From Platerodrilus igneus (Eukaryota > Arthropoda > Insecta > Coleoptera > Lycidae), in contig JARFIW010001491.1 in NCBI GenBank assembly GCA_036346225.1, forward strand, positions 5,208,001 through 5,272,000: DNA of 64,000 nt, in the 5' to 3' direction. The number at the start of each line of letters is the position of its first letter. Position 1 is the first letter of the stretch. A model generated the notes under the pieces. The model had not been told where the DNA came from. It saw only the letters and a list, made by a program, of their open reading frames with translations, and searched no databases. Shown here one piece after another: positions 47,561-59,330 of the stretch. The translations under genes were made by a program, and so were the position numbers.

Positions 47561-50460
47561 ATAATGGACTGGTCAGCATAAATATTTTAATGATAAGGTG
47601 GTAGTATTTTGGGTATGAAGTCCAAGGAATAAAAGTTGGTTTGAAATTCAAAAGTTTATTTTTATTTTCTTTACGTTTCGGCGATCCTTTTCGCCTTTAT
47701 CAAAAGAATCTACAAATGGAAGCGTTGTAAATTAAAGCTAACATTGAATATGAATAAATCACTCACCGTATAGAATTCATGATTGTCAAATAATTTTTTT
47801 TGAAAATGACAGATGATTATGTTGACTAACATGATAATTAAAATAAATTCAAATAGAAATTTGAAAGGAAATCTCTTAAAATATTGTATGTTAAAAGTCT
47901 AGATGATGAGAGGCCGGTATGGTTGAAGATAATGACGTAGGAGTGTTTCATAAATATGAAAACAATATTGGTGTAATCTTTAGATGGAGTTAATGTCGTG
48001 TATTGGATTTGAAGTGATTTGAGTTGTATAGGGTGGAATATAATCTGTGTGAGTCTTCTACATCTTGTTTGTTGTTTAAACATTTTTGTTCTTTGTTGAT
48101 GTGGTAAGATTCTAAAAAAGATTCTTGTTTTATAATCGGGCTCCTTGTCTAATATTTCGGCTTCTTCGTATGCAGGAGTATGTTTAGTTGCATATACATG
48201 TGTAGAAAGTGCACATTTGTTGGAATTGTGTTTACAGTCGCTTCTATGTTGGGTTAGACGACTTCTTAACCACTGGGAAGTTTGGCCAATGTAACAGGTC
48301 TGGCAACTGCAGACGATCTTGTAGATTAGGTTGCTATCGATTAATTTAGGTGTAGGATTCTTTACTTTGGTGAAAAGATTTTGAATAGTATTATTATATT
48401 CGAAGGCAATGGTAATGTCTGGTTGTTTGAGTACTTTAATCAAAAGTGGAGCTAGTCTTTGTATGAATGGCAATTTTTGTATATAATGGTATTTAGACTA
48501 TTGTCGTTGTTGTGTTCTGTTGATAAGTTGTTAGGATTGTTGTTGATCGTCAGAGTATTGGTGTAAATGAGTTTACGTAAGAGTTGTTTCGGGTAGCCAT
48601 TATTTAATAAAGTATCAAAGAGAATTCTCTTGTTTTGTTTAAAAATTGTGGGTCAGAAATTTTCTGTATGCGATGTTTCATGGCATTGACTGTGCCGACT
48701 TTATGTTTGAATGAATGGTTAGATAAAAAATTCAGATATCTACCAGAATTGGTCGGTTTGGTATACCAGTCAAAGATTAAATAGTTGTTATGTCCTCTGA
48801 TGACTAGGGTATCGAGGAAAGGTAACCTTCTATTTATTTCTGTATCATGTGAATTGTAGATGTTCATTAAAGCTGTTGAACATGGCTATGGTTTCTTCGA
48901 TATGCTGGGGCGGGGCTGAACATATGATGTCATCGACGTACTTGACAGAAATGTCATTTTATAAGGTAGTCGTGGAAGTACAGAGTCAAGTAGAGAGTCC
49001 ATAACAATCTGGGCAATGACAGGTGATATAGGGGAGCCCATAGGTGTGCCGAACAACTGGAGATAATAGCAATTTTGAAAAGCGAAATAGGTGTTGTTAA
49101 AATCAAGTTAATAGTGCTTAGGAAATAATCCATTGAAATCTTGCAGTGAGGTTCAATGGTTGACCATTTTCTTTGATGATATTGAGGATTAAGGTTAGTG
49201 GAATGTTCGTAAATAACGATGTTACGTCTAGAGACAAGAACGTGATTTTCTGTAAGTTTAAAGTTTTGAATTTATCTACGAAGGTGAAACTATCTTTGAT
49301 GTTGTAGCCTTCAGGCGGAAAAAGCGGCTTGAAGTATTTTTGAAACGAAGGTGGCTACTAAATACGTGGGCGTATTTATAGAAGAAATTATAGGTCTGAT
49401 TGTAAGTATAGGTTTGTGGATTTTGGTAGCCCGTAGTATTTGCCTGGGATTGCATTACAGATGTACAGTTGTTTCTTTTCAATATCGTTCAACATGCCTT
49501 TATTGTGGAGCAACTTTATATGATCGTTGACACGTTTTTGCGTTGTGAAGGTTGGATCTCGACGTAAGAGTTTGTAAGTTGTAGTATCAGATAACAATTC
49601 TAAGGATGTATCGATATATTGTTGTTTGTCCATGATGACAGTGACAGCACCTTTATCAGCTCTAGTTACAATTAAATTAGTATTATCTGATAAGAATCTC
49701 TTTGTTTTGTAGAAATGTGATCTGAATTCGTCTTTTTGTTGGTTGTTTATAGGTTTGTTGGCAAAGTTTAAGATTATGTTGTTTATTTTGCCTCTTTTGA
49801 TGTCCTTTTCTCTTTGTGATAACTTAGTAGAGTCAAGAATGGATTCTATTCGTCCTAATAACTTGCCAATGTGAATATCTTTGGTTAACGGCGTTATGTT
49901 GAATTTTGGTCCCAGTGATAGAAAGTTTTTTATTTCGTCAGGTAGTGGAACATCACTAATATTCACTATCCATTTGGAATTGTCTATAAAGGCACGGGAA
50001 TAGTTTGTCTGTTCATTAACTAATCTTAAGAATTTACTGATATTGATAGACTTGACTTTTTCAAAATGACGACCATAACGTATAGACTGTCTATAATCAT
50101 ATGAACGTACAATATGTTGGGGTAAAGTTCTTATAACAAAGTTTATAGCATTGTGCATGTTTTGTAGCAACGTGTTAACATGCTGTGGCTATTTTGGATT
50201 TCCAAGTTAATAAAAAATGAGGCTGACTTTTTTAAATGGTTGTTGATCTTCTGTCTATTTCTTTGGTTTGTATTGTTTAGCAGGTTGCTTGTGTTGACTA
50301 ATATATTTCTAATGTGGTTGGGGGTGATTTTGTTTCTTCTACATCGTTCTAGAAAGTGAATGCGGTTTAGTAGGTTCGCTTGTTGGATGGTGTTATTGGC
50401 CCAAATTTTTAGATAAAATACAACGTCTTCTCCATAATATAATTTCATGTTTTCTAATAT
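47561..50460 (-). mobile_element. Penelope-like element, near full length
   Basis: The minus strand encodes an RT followed by a GIY-YIG endonuclease, the order typical of Penelope-like elements. The 3' end runs into (TA)n at 47560. A shorter copy of the 3' part is present in the opposite orientation at 54093-54785. It stands upstream of the visible part of the protease gene, or in another of its introns. Confidence 0.85.
47838..50448 (-). pseudogene. Penelope RT-endonuclease, broken
   Basis: The N-terminal region runs from ATG 50448, then a long RT part at 50170-49388 (LIVTRADKGAVTVIMDK, then PGKYYGLPK). The RT active site YVDDIIC is intact at about 48945-48925, but the frames between 49388 and 48870 are interrupted. 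The frame continues at 48867-48604. At 48473-47838 the endonuclease reads YKIVCSCQTCYIGQTSQWL, then RLTQHRSDCKH, with the GIY-YIG-like core altered to YKIVC and CYIGQT, as usual in this family, and a CCHH-like finger. Frame breaks near 50160, 49400-48870 and 48600-48475 make it inactive. Confidence 0.85.
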
Positions 50461-50594
50461 ATTCCTGGACGTATTAATATGTAAATAAAAATATTTTTAA
50501 ATCTTGTGGGGTTTATTTCGTCCAAATACAATATTTATATAAATGTAGTTTAATAACTGCACATACTCTGCTAAAGAATCAACATTTTTAGCTA
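50461..50594. other. Short AT-rich spacer
   Basis: Nothing recognised between the Penelope element and the gypsy LTR fragment. Confidence 0.4.
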
Positions 50595-51110
50595 CGATCT
50601 GAATATTATTGGGTTTTTTACTAGCTTTTATAGATATTATATGTTACTAATGGTCCAATTAACTTCAATTAAAATAATACCCTTTAATTTTTAGTGACTC
50701 CTAATCAAATATTAATTATTTTCTGTACATTTTGTTTAATACCGGTTACTTAAAATTGAGTTAATTAAAATAAATTTTGCACGTAATTTCCATTTGTTTC
50801 TTTACTCGGAATAATTAAATTACACGTAAAGCATTTTAATTCTGCTTCCTTTTTTATAGCAAGCGTCTTGTAAATGATTTAAATCTCTTATTTTAATGAA
50901 ACGAATGAATTTTATTCTCCACGGTTTTTAATAACGCGTACCTTTTCCCAAAGCTTCTACACGGTGATTAAAATTATTTGATGTGATTATTTAATTTTCT
51001 ACCCTGGTCTAAATATGAGTATTTTCCCTCTATTTGAATACAAATAATCCCACTTATTTGAATTCAAATATAAAATATTTAAACCGCAAACAAAATTTAC
51101 AAAAAGTGCC
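50595..51110 (-). repeat. Partial 3' LTR of gypsy copy A
   Basis: Matches 55737-56230 nearly throughout, from ctacgatctgaatatt to the AT-rich end before the pyrimidine-rich tract. On the minus strand this is the start of the LTR. The rest has been lost at 50595. Confidence 0.7.
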
Positions 51111-51689
51111 TATCTCTCTACCCTTATCTATCTATCTTACCTAACTTATATCCAATCCAAAAAAATATTTACACCTATCCTATATCCCTATCCTATTCCT
51201 AACTTTTAACTATACTCACTTCCCCCTACCTAATCCTATGTACCTATCCTACTCTTACTCTATTCCTAACTCTCCACTAATCTTATATGAAATATCTATA
51301 CTTAACCTATCTTATTTTCTTCCTACATTTACTCTTTATTCTCATCCTAAACCTATTTCTAATTATCTCCCATATTTATCCTATACCTAGCTTTATTTTC
51401 TATAAACACTTACTTCTACTCTTCTATATACACCTATTCTATCCCTATCCTATTTAAATTTTACTCTATTATACACCTATCTACTCTCTATTCTATATCT
51501 ATACTAAAATTCACCTATATCTATCCTTTGTTCATCAAGTTATTTAAATCTAACTCTCTTCTTGACTCTCCAAGTCTTTCTTATCACCATCCTAATACTC
51601 TTCATCCCTATCTCTCCCCCTTCTATATCTATACTTATCATCCTTATTGTCTCACATACAATAAACATATCATCCCTATTATCCTGACT

Positions 51690-52130
51690 CTTAAGTATTG
51701 CTTCTTCTTTAGTCCCTACACTTGTCTGTTTCTCATTTATTCTTATTTTCTTTTCTGCCGACAAACCAAACGATACTACTTTAAAATTCTCGATTTTTCT
51801 CTCTACGGAAAATCCTATGTACCTTCTAGAATCTTTGTGTAATGGAATCAGCCAGAATGAATTCCTTAAATCTAATTTACTGAAAATAAACTTGCCACTT
51901 AATCTCGTCAAAAGTGTGTCCATGGATGGTGGACAATGGAATTGCGGTTTGGTCCGTTGATTAATTTTTCGTGCATCTAAACATAAACGAATGATATCAT
52001 CCTTTTTCTTAACTACCACCAACGGATTTATGAAATGAGTGTTTGATACCTCTATTATGCCATCTTCCAACATTTTATTTAATTCTGCCTTCACCTGCTC
52101 CCGATATGCTGCTGTTGCTTCTACCCCCAC
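51690..52130 (-). pseudogene. gypsy reverse transcriptase, truncated (copy A)
   Basis: The frame reads YREQVKAELNKMLEDGIIE, then INPLVVVKKKD, then RLCLDARKINQ, KLDLRNSFWLIPLH with the first catalytic Asp, and FGLSAE. It should go on to the YVDD box but instead enters purine-rich repeats read as acidic and basic residues up to 51540. So the palm is incomplete and the enzyme cannot work. Copy B has the same end point. Confidence 0.85.
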
Positions 52131-52283
52131 TAATTCTGCATGTTTTTGTACTAAAGCTTGAACCTCTACTATCCTATCCTCTGGACATCTTATTGTGTTG
52201 ATCTGTTTAACCCCATCATCTTCTACCTCTACTACATTAATACTCCACCCCGTGTCATCCTCTGTGACTTCATAACTGCCTTT

Positions 52284-52640
52284 CTATGGCACTACCCTAT
52301 TCTTAATCCTTACTACCTTCCGTTCCATATCTATCAAAACCCCTAACTGCATCATACAGTCAACACCTAAAATGTTCTGAAACTTCAGTCCAGGTACAAT
52401 TACAAACTCCTGTTCACAGCTTAAACCTCCTATATCTATCCTAAGCACCACGACACTATTTACTACAGCAAACTTCTTTTTATTTGGAGCTACTAAATGG
52501 CTACGCTTTATAGGCATAATTCTATCACAAACCTTATCCCTAATTTTGCTGACGAATTCCTCCGATATTAAACTCGCCTCTGCCCCTGTATCAAGTAATA
52601 CTTCTACATTATTCTCAAAATTCCTATATTAATAATTGGC
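52284..52640 (-). pseudogene. gypsy aspartic protease region (copy A)
   Basis: Minus-strand pieces read NVEVLLDTGAEASL (about 52610-52565, catalytic DTGA) and ISEEFVSKIRDKV, then MPIKRSHLVAPNKKK at 52517 and FVIVPGLKFQNILGVDCM with the flap and C-terminal psi-loop features of retropepsins. A stop at 52283 and a frame change near 52520-52630 interrupt it. Confidence 0.75.
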
Positions 52641-53241
52641 AAACATAATTTTTCCTCAGTTTCTGGCTCTACTTCCTCCTCAATTTTGAAAAATTCACGT
52701 GGATGTTCACGTACATTTACACTGAAATCTAGTGGTCTGTCGCGTTCTAAAAATCCTGTCCAGGTCTGTTTTCCTACTTGGTCCTGGTCTAGCCGTCACC
52801 TCAGCGTATGTCCTAGGCGTTTCCACTTGTTCCGTGTCTGTATTAGCAGTCCCCTCATGTCCGGTGAACTATTCCTTCTGGTAGGTTCCGGTCTCGGTGC
52901 AGGTCCCTTCCTAAACTATTACTCTAACGTATGGTTGTCTCTGTTCCCAATTCTGTCGCTGGTATCCGTAACTATTCCCCTTCTAGCATAGTTGTCCCGT
53001 CTATTGTCAAACCTAACTGTGTTGATCTGTCTTTCCCTATTATCCGAGGTCGTCCACTACTTACGTCGTCGTACCTCTGCAGGTATTCTAAAAACATTTC
53101 TCTGTCCACTATGTTCTGTAGTGCTACGTGTTGTCTTACTTCTACCTCGAAGTGTCGTGATAAATACTTGATAATTTGTCGGTCCGTCAGTGGTGGGTTC
53201 AGTTGCTTTGCTATGCTATACTTGCGATAGCATATTGCTCC

Positions 53242-53990
53242 CTACTTCCTGAAAATTCTCCTTAAATTTCCTGTGATTAAGTCGTCTCGTACCTGGTCTT
53301 GTCTGTGGTCACTCCAGTAGTGCTTTAAAAATCTGTCTTCAAAGTCCGTGTAGGTGTCAATTTCCTGTCCTACTAAATTGTACCATGCTTCCGCATTGTC
53401 CTTTAATAAAGCCTTTATCGTATTCAGTTTAGTCTGTTCGTCAAATAAATTTCCCACTAGATTTCTTACACTATTAATAAAATTTGTGGATTTACCCTGT
53501 TATCGCCATAAAACTTCATGTGTTGGTCCAATGATACTCCACCTGTAGAAAATCTGGGACCATCCCCCGTTAAATTTGACATGTTGTATTTGATACTACT
53601 AACTTCGCGTTCTACCCTGCCTAACTGATCCCTACATGAGTCCGTCACTTCAGTCATTTTTATATTAATCTCTTCTTCACAAAAAATGCGTACTTCGGAC
53701 CTTAAATGTCCCATTTCCTGTCGAAGACCTGTAATATCACGCTCATTTTTTTCAACCCTATTTTCTACTTCCCCCAGTTTCACGGTAAGACTATCTTTAA
53801 ATTCTGTAAATTCTTTAGTATTTTGTTCAATTTTCCCGCTTATCTGCTCTAATTTTTGGTTGGACTCCTCCCTTGCTCTATTAGATTCTTCCCTAGCTCT
53901 ATTAGATTCATCGCTTAGCTGTTCTAATTTTCTGTTGGACTCCTCCTAGCTAATCGCATTTCCTCTAACATTCTCATCATTAACTCATTT
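53242..53990 (-). pseudogene. gypsy gag (copy A), broken
   Basis: Frames 53783-53466 and 53457-53242 encode a coiled-coil-like N-terminal region and a capsid-like region (KFYGDNRVNPQ, then NTIKALLKDNAEAWYNLVG, FLKHYWSDHRQDQV). Downstream, in another frame (about 53240-53040), come AKQLNPPLTDRQIIKYL and FLEYLQRYDDV. Upstream to about 53990 heptad-like repeats correspond to the open gag of copy C at 63727. I see no CCHC zinc knuckle. Several frame breaks. Confidence 0.75.
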
Positions 53991-54092
53991 CCTTAAATAC
54001 TAAAAAAGCTTCCATTGTTCAATTTTCTATTCAAACTTTTACCAAATGCCTACCCTAAATTTCTAAATTTACAAGATCGTCTGCAGTAACCT

Positions 54093-54771
54093 GTTACATT
54101 GGCCAAACTTCCCAGTGGTTAAGAAGTCGTCTAACCCAACATAGAAGCGACTGTAAACACAATTCCAACAAATGTACTTTCAACATGTATATGCAACTCT
54201 CTCTGAAAAGAAGCCGAAATATTAGACAAGGAGCCTGATTATAAAACAAGAATCTTTTAGAATCTTACCACATCAACAAAAGAACAAAAATGTTTAAACA
54301 ACAAACAAGATGTAGAAGACTCCACAGATTATATTCCACCCTATACAATCAAACATTCAAATCAATACAACATTACTCCATCTAAAGATTACACCAATAT
54401 TGTTTTCATATTTATGAAAACCTACGTCATTATCTTCAACCATACCGGCCTCTCATCATCTAGACTTTTAAACATACAATATTTTAAAGATTTCCTTCAA
54501 ATTTCTATTTGAATTTTTTTAATTATCATGTTAGTCAACATAATCATCTGTCATTTTCAAAAATTATTTGACAATCATGAATTCTATACGGTGAGTGATT
54601 TATTCATATTCAATGTTAGCTTTAATTTACAACGCTTCCATTTGTAGATTCTTTTGATAAAGGCGAAAAGGATCCCAAATGAAAATAAATAAATTTGAAT
54701 TTCAAACCAACTTTTATTCCTTGGACTTCATACCCAAAATACTACCACCTTATCATTAAAATATTTATGTA

Positions 54772-54785
<14 letters not shown>
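54093..54785 (+). mobile_element. Penelope-like element fragment, 3' part
   Basis: Starts abruptly in the endonuclease (CYIGQTSQWLRSRLTQHRSD) and continues with the same 3' UTR as 47561-48330, in inverted orientation, up to (TA)n at 54771-54832. Two-base and one-base changes break the frame, for example the LSEKKPKY part near 54195. It interrupts the leader of gypsy copy A. Confidence 0.85.

Positions 54786-54832
<47 letters not shown>
54771..54832. repeat. (TA)n microsatellite
   Basis: TA repeat at the end of the Penelope fragment, matching the arrangement at 47481-47560. Confidence 0.9.
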
Positions 54833-54834
<2 letters not shown>

Positions 54835-54889
54835 GATTTTTGTAGTTTCTCGAACGGAAGTAATATAAATTAGTTATTATGTATATATA

Positions 54890-56245
54890 TATTGCTGTGA
54901 TTCCACCAAAATCCGGGAACTCCGTTATTAGAATCGAGCCTCACGAATTGGGCGTCAAGAATGCTGTAAAATCTACAAAAAGCTATTAACTTAACTAGTC
55001 CGTCATTTTCTTCTGTTACTTGCCTCTTTACTCTTTTCCGCCTCGGCTGCTCACCTAGTTAAACCTTCATCCTCATTCATAAAAAAAAAAAAACACATTC
55101 CTACCACAAAAATCAACGTTAACTCTATTTACATCAATATTCACAATACATTAAAATTTTAAAATTAAAATTCAGCATAAATTTCAGTATCAGAAAATTT
55201 CAAGATTAAATCTGTTATCATTTTAATGTGCATCCAGAATTAAAGTCCTTGTAGGATGCCTACTAATTACTATAACAATATATGCAGACCTGAGTCTGAG
55301 TACAAGGGGAGCATCTTCCACCCCTTTACGTTAATTAACCAGGTTCGTCTAATTGAGCTCAAAGACATGCCCAAATTGTCATCATAATCCAGAACATAAA
55401 TACTAAATACCCCTTTCTACTTAAACAAGAAAATGTCACCTTAAAATTAAAAATTTGTTGTTTGCCTTTTATTTTTAACCAATCGCAACCCAGTGATGTT
55501 GCTCCACTCACGCCTTTTACTATATGTGTCTCGGTCTTGCGCATATTATCTGTCTCTATCTACCCTGTTCTTATTGGTGCAAATTGATATTCTTTATTAT
55601 CGATTATTTCAGTCCATGTGGACTGTGAATACACCTTATTAGCATTTTCCGTAACTATTAAGCTACGGTTTTCCAGCATTCTCTGTAACCATTAATTATC
55701 TGCAAATTTTACGCAGGTGTTCAAACATAATACTTCTACGATCTGAATATTATTGGGTTTTACTAGCTTTTATAGATATTATATGTTACTAATGGTCCAA
55801 TTAACTTCAATTAAAATAATACCCTTTAATTTTTAGTGATCCTAATCAAATATTAATTATTTTCTGTACATTTTGTTTAATACCGGTTACTTAAAATTGA
55901 GTTAATTAAAATAAATTTTGCACGTAATTTCCATTTGTTTCTTTACTCGGAATAATTAAATTACACGTAAAGCATTTTAATTCTGCTTCCTTTTTTATAG
56001 CAAGCGTCTTGTAAATGATTTAAATCTCTTATTTTTAATGAAACGAATGAATTTTTATTCTCCACGGTTTTTTAATAACGCGTACCTTTTCCCAAAGCTT
56101 CTACACGGTGATTAAAATTATTTGATGTGATTATTTAATTTTCTACCCTGGTCTAAATATGAGTATTTTCCCTATTTGAATACAAATAATCCCACTTATT
56201 TGAATTCAAATATAAAATATTTAAACCGCAAACAAAATTTACAAA
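54890..56245 (-). repeat. LTR shared by gypsy copies A and B
   Basis: On the minus strand it runs from about 56245 (TGTAAATTTTG-like start) to about 54890 (ending ATCACAGCA). It lies between the internal regions of A and B, so it acts as the 5' LTR of A and the 3' LTR of B. After the end there is a PBS-like block (TTGACGCCCAA near 54945). Compared with the LTRs at 59330-61250 and 61348-63500 it lacks about 0.8 kb at 55460. Exact ends are estimates. Confidence 0.6.
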
Positions 56246-59200
56246 AAAAAGTGCCTATCTCTCTCTACCCTTATCTATCTATCTTACCTAACTTATATCC
56301 AATCCAAAAAAATATTTACACCTATCCTATATCCCTATCCTATTCCTAACTTTTAACTATACTCACTTCCCCCTACCTAATCCTATGTACCTATCCTACT
56401 CTTACTCTATTCCTAACTCTCCACTAATCTTATATGAAATATCTATACTTAACCTATCTTATTTTCTTCCTACATTTACTCTTTATTCTCATCCTAAACC
56501 TATTTCTAATTATCTCCCATATTTATCCTATACCTAGCTTTATTTTCTATAAACACTTACTTCTACTCTTCTATATACACCTATTCTATCCCTATCCTAT
56601 TTAAATTTTACTCTATTATACACCTATCTACTCTCTATTCTATATCTATACTAAAATTCACCTATCTCTATCCTTTGTTCATCAAGTTATTTAAATCTAA
56701 CTCTCTCTTGACTCTCCAAGTCTTTCTTATCACCATCCTAATACTCTTCATCCCTATCTCTCCCCCTTCTATATCTATACTTATCATCCTTATTGTCTCA
56801 CATACAATAAACATATCATCCCTATTATCCTGACTCTTAAGTATTGCTTCTTCTTTAGTCCCTACACTTGTCTGTTTCTCATTTATTCTTATTTTCTTTT
56901 CTGCCGACAAACCAAACGATACTACTTTAAAATTCTCGATTTTTCTCTCTACGGAAAATCCTATGTACCTTCTAGAATCTTTGTGTAATGGAATCAGCCA
57001 GAATGAATTCCTTAAATCTAATTTACTAAAAATAAACTTGCCACTTAATCTCGTCAAAAGTGTGTCCATGGATGGTGGACAATGGAATTGCGGTTTGGTC
57101 CGTTGATTAATTTTTCGTGCATCTAAACATAAACGAATGATATCATCCTTTTCTTAACTACCACCAACGGATTTATGAAATGAGTGTTTGATACCTCTAT
57201 TATGCCATCTTCCAACATTTTATTTAATTCTGCCTTCACCTGCTCCCGATATGCTGCTGTTGCTTCTACCCCCACTAATTCTGCATGTTTTTGTACTAAA
57301 GCTTGAACCTCTACTATCCTATCCTCTGGACATCTTATTGTGTTGATCTGTTTAACCCCATCATCTTCTACCTCTACATTAATACTCCACCGTGTCATCC
57401 TCTGTGACTTCATAACTGCCTTTCTATGGCACTACCCTATTCTTAATCCTTACTACCTTCCGTTCCATATCTATCAAAACCCCTAACTGCATCATACAGT
57501 CAACACCTAAAATGTTCTGAAACTTCAGTCCAGGTACAATTACAAACTCCTGTTCACAGCTTAAACCTCCTATATCTATCCTAAGCACCACGACACTATT
57601 TACTACAGCAAACTTCTTTTATTTGAGCTACTAAATGGCTACGCTTTATAGGCATAATTCTATCACAAACCTTATCCCTAATTTTGCTGACGAATTCCTC
57701 CGATATTAAACTCGCCTCTGCCCCTGTATCAAGTAATACTTCTACATTATTCTCAAAAATTCCTATATTAATAATTGGCAAACATAATTTTTCCTCAGTT
57801 TCTGGCTCTACTTCCTCCTCAATTTTGAAAAATTCACGTGGATGTTCATACATTTACACTGAAATCTAGTGGTCTGTCGCGTTCTAAAAATCCTGTCCAG
57901 GTCTGTTTTCCCTACTTGGTCCTGGTCTAGCCGTCACCTCAGCGTATGTCCTAGGCGTTTCCACTGTTCCGTGTCTGTATTAGCAGTCCCCTCATGTCCG
58001 GTGAACTATTCCTTCTGGTAGGTTCCGGTCTCGGTGCAGTCCCCTTCTAAACTATTACTCTAACGTATGGTTGTCTCTGTTCCCAATTCTGTCGCTGGTA
58101 TCCGTAACTATTCCCCTTCTAGCATAGTTGTCCCGTCTATTGTCAAACCTAACGTGTTGATCTGTCTTCTATTCCGGTGTCACAGTGCGTTGAGTATTCT
58201 AAAAATTTCTTGCTATTTTGTAGTGTAGGTTATTTACCTCGAAGTGTCGTGATAAAGTACTTGATAATTTGTGGTCCGTCAGTGGTGGGTTCAGTTGCTT
58301 GCTATGCTATACTTGCGTATAGCAGTATTGCTCTACTTTGAAAATTCTCCTTAAATTTCTGTGATTAAGTCGTCTCGTACCATGGTCTTGTCTGTGGTCA
58401 ATCAGTAGATTTAAAATCTGTATCAAAGTCGTGTAGAGTGTCAATTTCCTGTCCTACTAAATTGTACCATGCTTCCGCATTGTCCTTTAATAGAAGCCTT
58501 TATCGTATTCAGTTTAGTCTGTTCGATCAAATGAAATTTCCCACTAGATTTCTTACACTATTAATAAAATATGTTTAGTTATGTTATCGCCATTAAAACT
58601 TCATGTGTTGTCCAAGATATCCACTGTAGAAAATTGGACAGTCTTCACCGTTAAATTTGACAGTTTATTGTCTACTAAGTACGCATTTTACCCTGCTAAC
58701 TGACCCTACATGAGTCCGTCATTCAGTCATTTTTATATTAATCTCTTCTTCACAAAAATGCGTACTTCGGACCTGTAAATGTCCCATGTTAGGCCGTCGA
58801 AGAACCTGTAATTATCACGCTCATTAAATACAACCCTATTAATTCTAACTTCCCCAGTTTCACAGGTAAGACTATCATTTAAATTCTGTAAATTCTAGAT
58901 GTCACCGCTATCTGGCGATTAATTTAGGGTATCGCTCAAATTCGATTCTATCTATAGCTTGTTAATTATCCTCTAGCTAATCGCATTTTACTAACATTCT
59001 CATAATTAAACTCATTTCCTTGATAAAGCCCTGATTCCGTCCTCGACTGATACATCTACGTGCCTCCAGCTTCTTCAGGACTTTTCGAATTTTTCCACAC
59101 AATGCACTATCGTCACAAACTAGTCAGATTTCGCACGACTTGACTCCTTAACCAACTTTTCTTGATACGTTCTAATCACTCTCACACACTCTAAAATACT

Positions 59201-59330
59201 CTTAAATTTATACACACTGAAACTCTCTCTCTCAGATCGCCAGTTTCCTGGAATACAAATCACAAAATTTTATATCTGGAACTCGAGCACTCACTTTTGG
59301 TCGCCATGCTGTGATCCACCAAAACCCGGG
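56246..59330 (-). mobile_element. Ty3/gypsy copy B, internal region
   Basis: Collinear with copy A: purine-rich tract (56246-56830), truncated RT (57069-56830 and 57413-57123), protease with LLDTGAEASLISEEFV (57853-57596), then gag (about 57860-59000) and leader (59000-59330). Up to about 58150 it is almost the same as copy A apart from small indels. Beyond that it is riddled with short indels and no gag frame is left. Confidence 0.75.
56668..57853 (-). pseudogene. gypsy protease and truncated RT (copy B)
   Basis: The protease block at 57853-57596 has the catalytic DTGA in a frame of 85 codons. RT blocks at 57413-57123 (EVQALVQKHAELVGVEATAA, then FINPLVVVKK) and 57069-56668 (RLSGKFIFSKLDLRNSFW, then FGLSAE) are split by a one-base indel in a T run near 57150. 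The RT ends at the same residue as in copy A and lacks YVDD, RNase H and integrase. Confidence 0.8.

Larger units (their letters stand above)
51111..54092 (-). mobile_element. Ty3/gypsy copy A, internal region
   Basis: On the minus strand: gag (about 53990-52640), aspartic protease (about 52640-52540, DTGAEASL in copy B), and RT N-terminal half (52130-51690). A purine-rich low-complexity tract (51690-51111) stands where the rest of RT, RNase H and integrase should be. The 5' side is interrupted at 54093 by a Penelope fragment. It is collinear with copy B (56246-59330). Confidence 0.8.

Noticed and set aside
52686..53230. Plus-strand open frames over the gypsy region
   Set aside because: They lie antisense to the gag of copy A, which has recognisable motifs on the minus strand.
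55359..55544. 61-codon minus-strand ORF
   Set aside because: Lies within the gypsy LTR and is not kept open in the other LTR copies.
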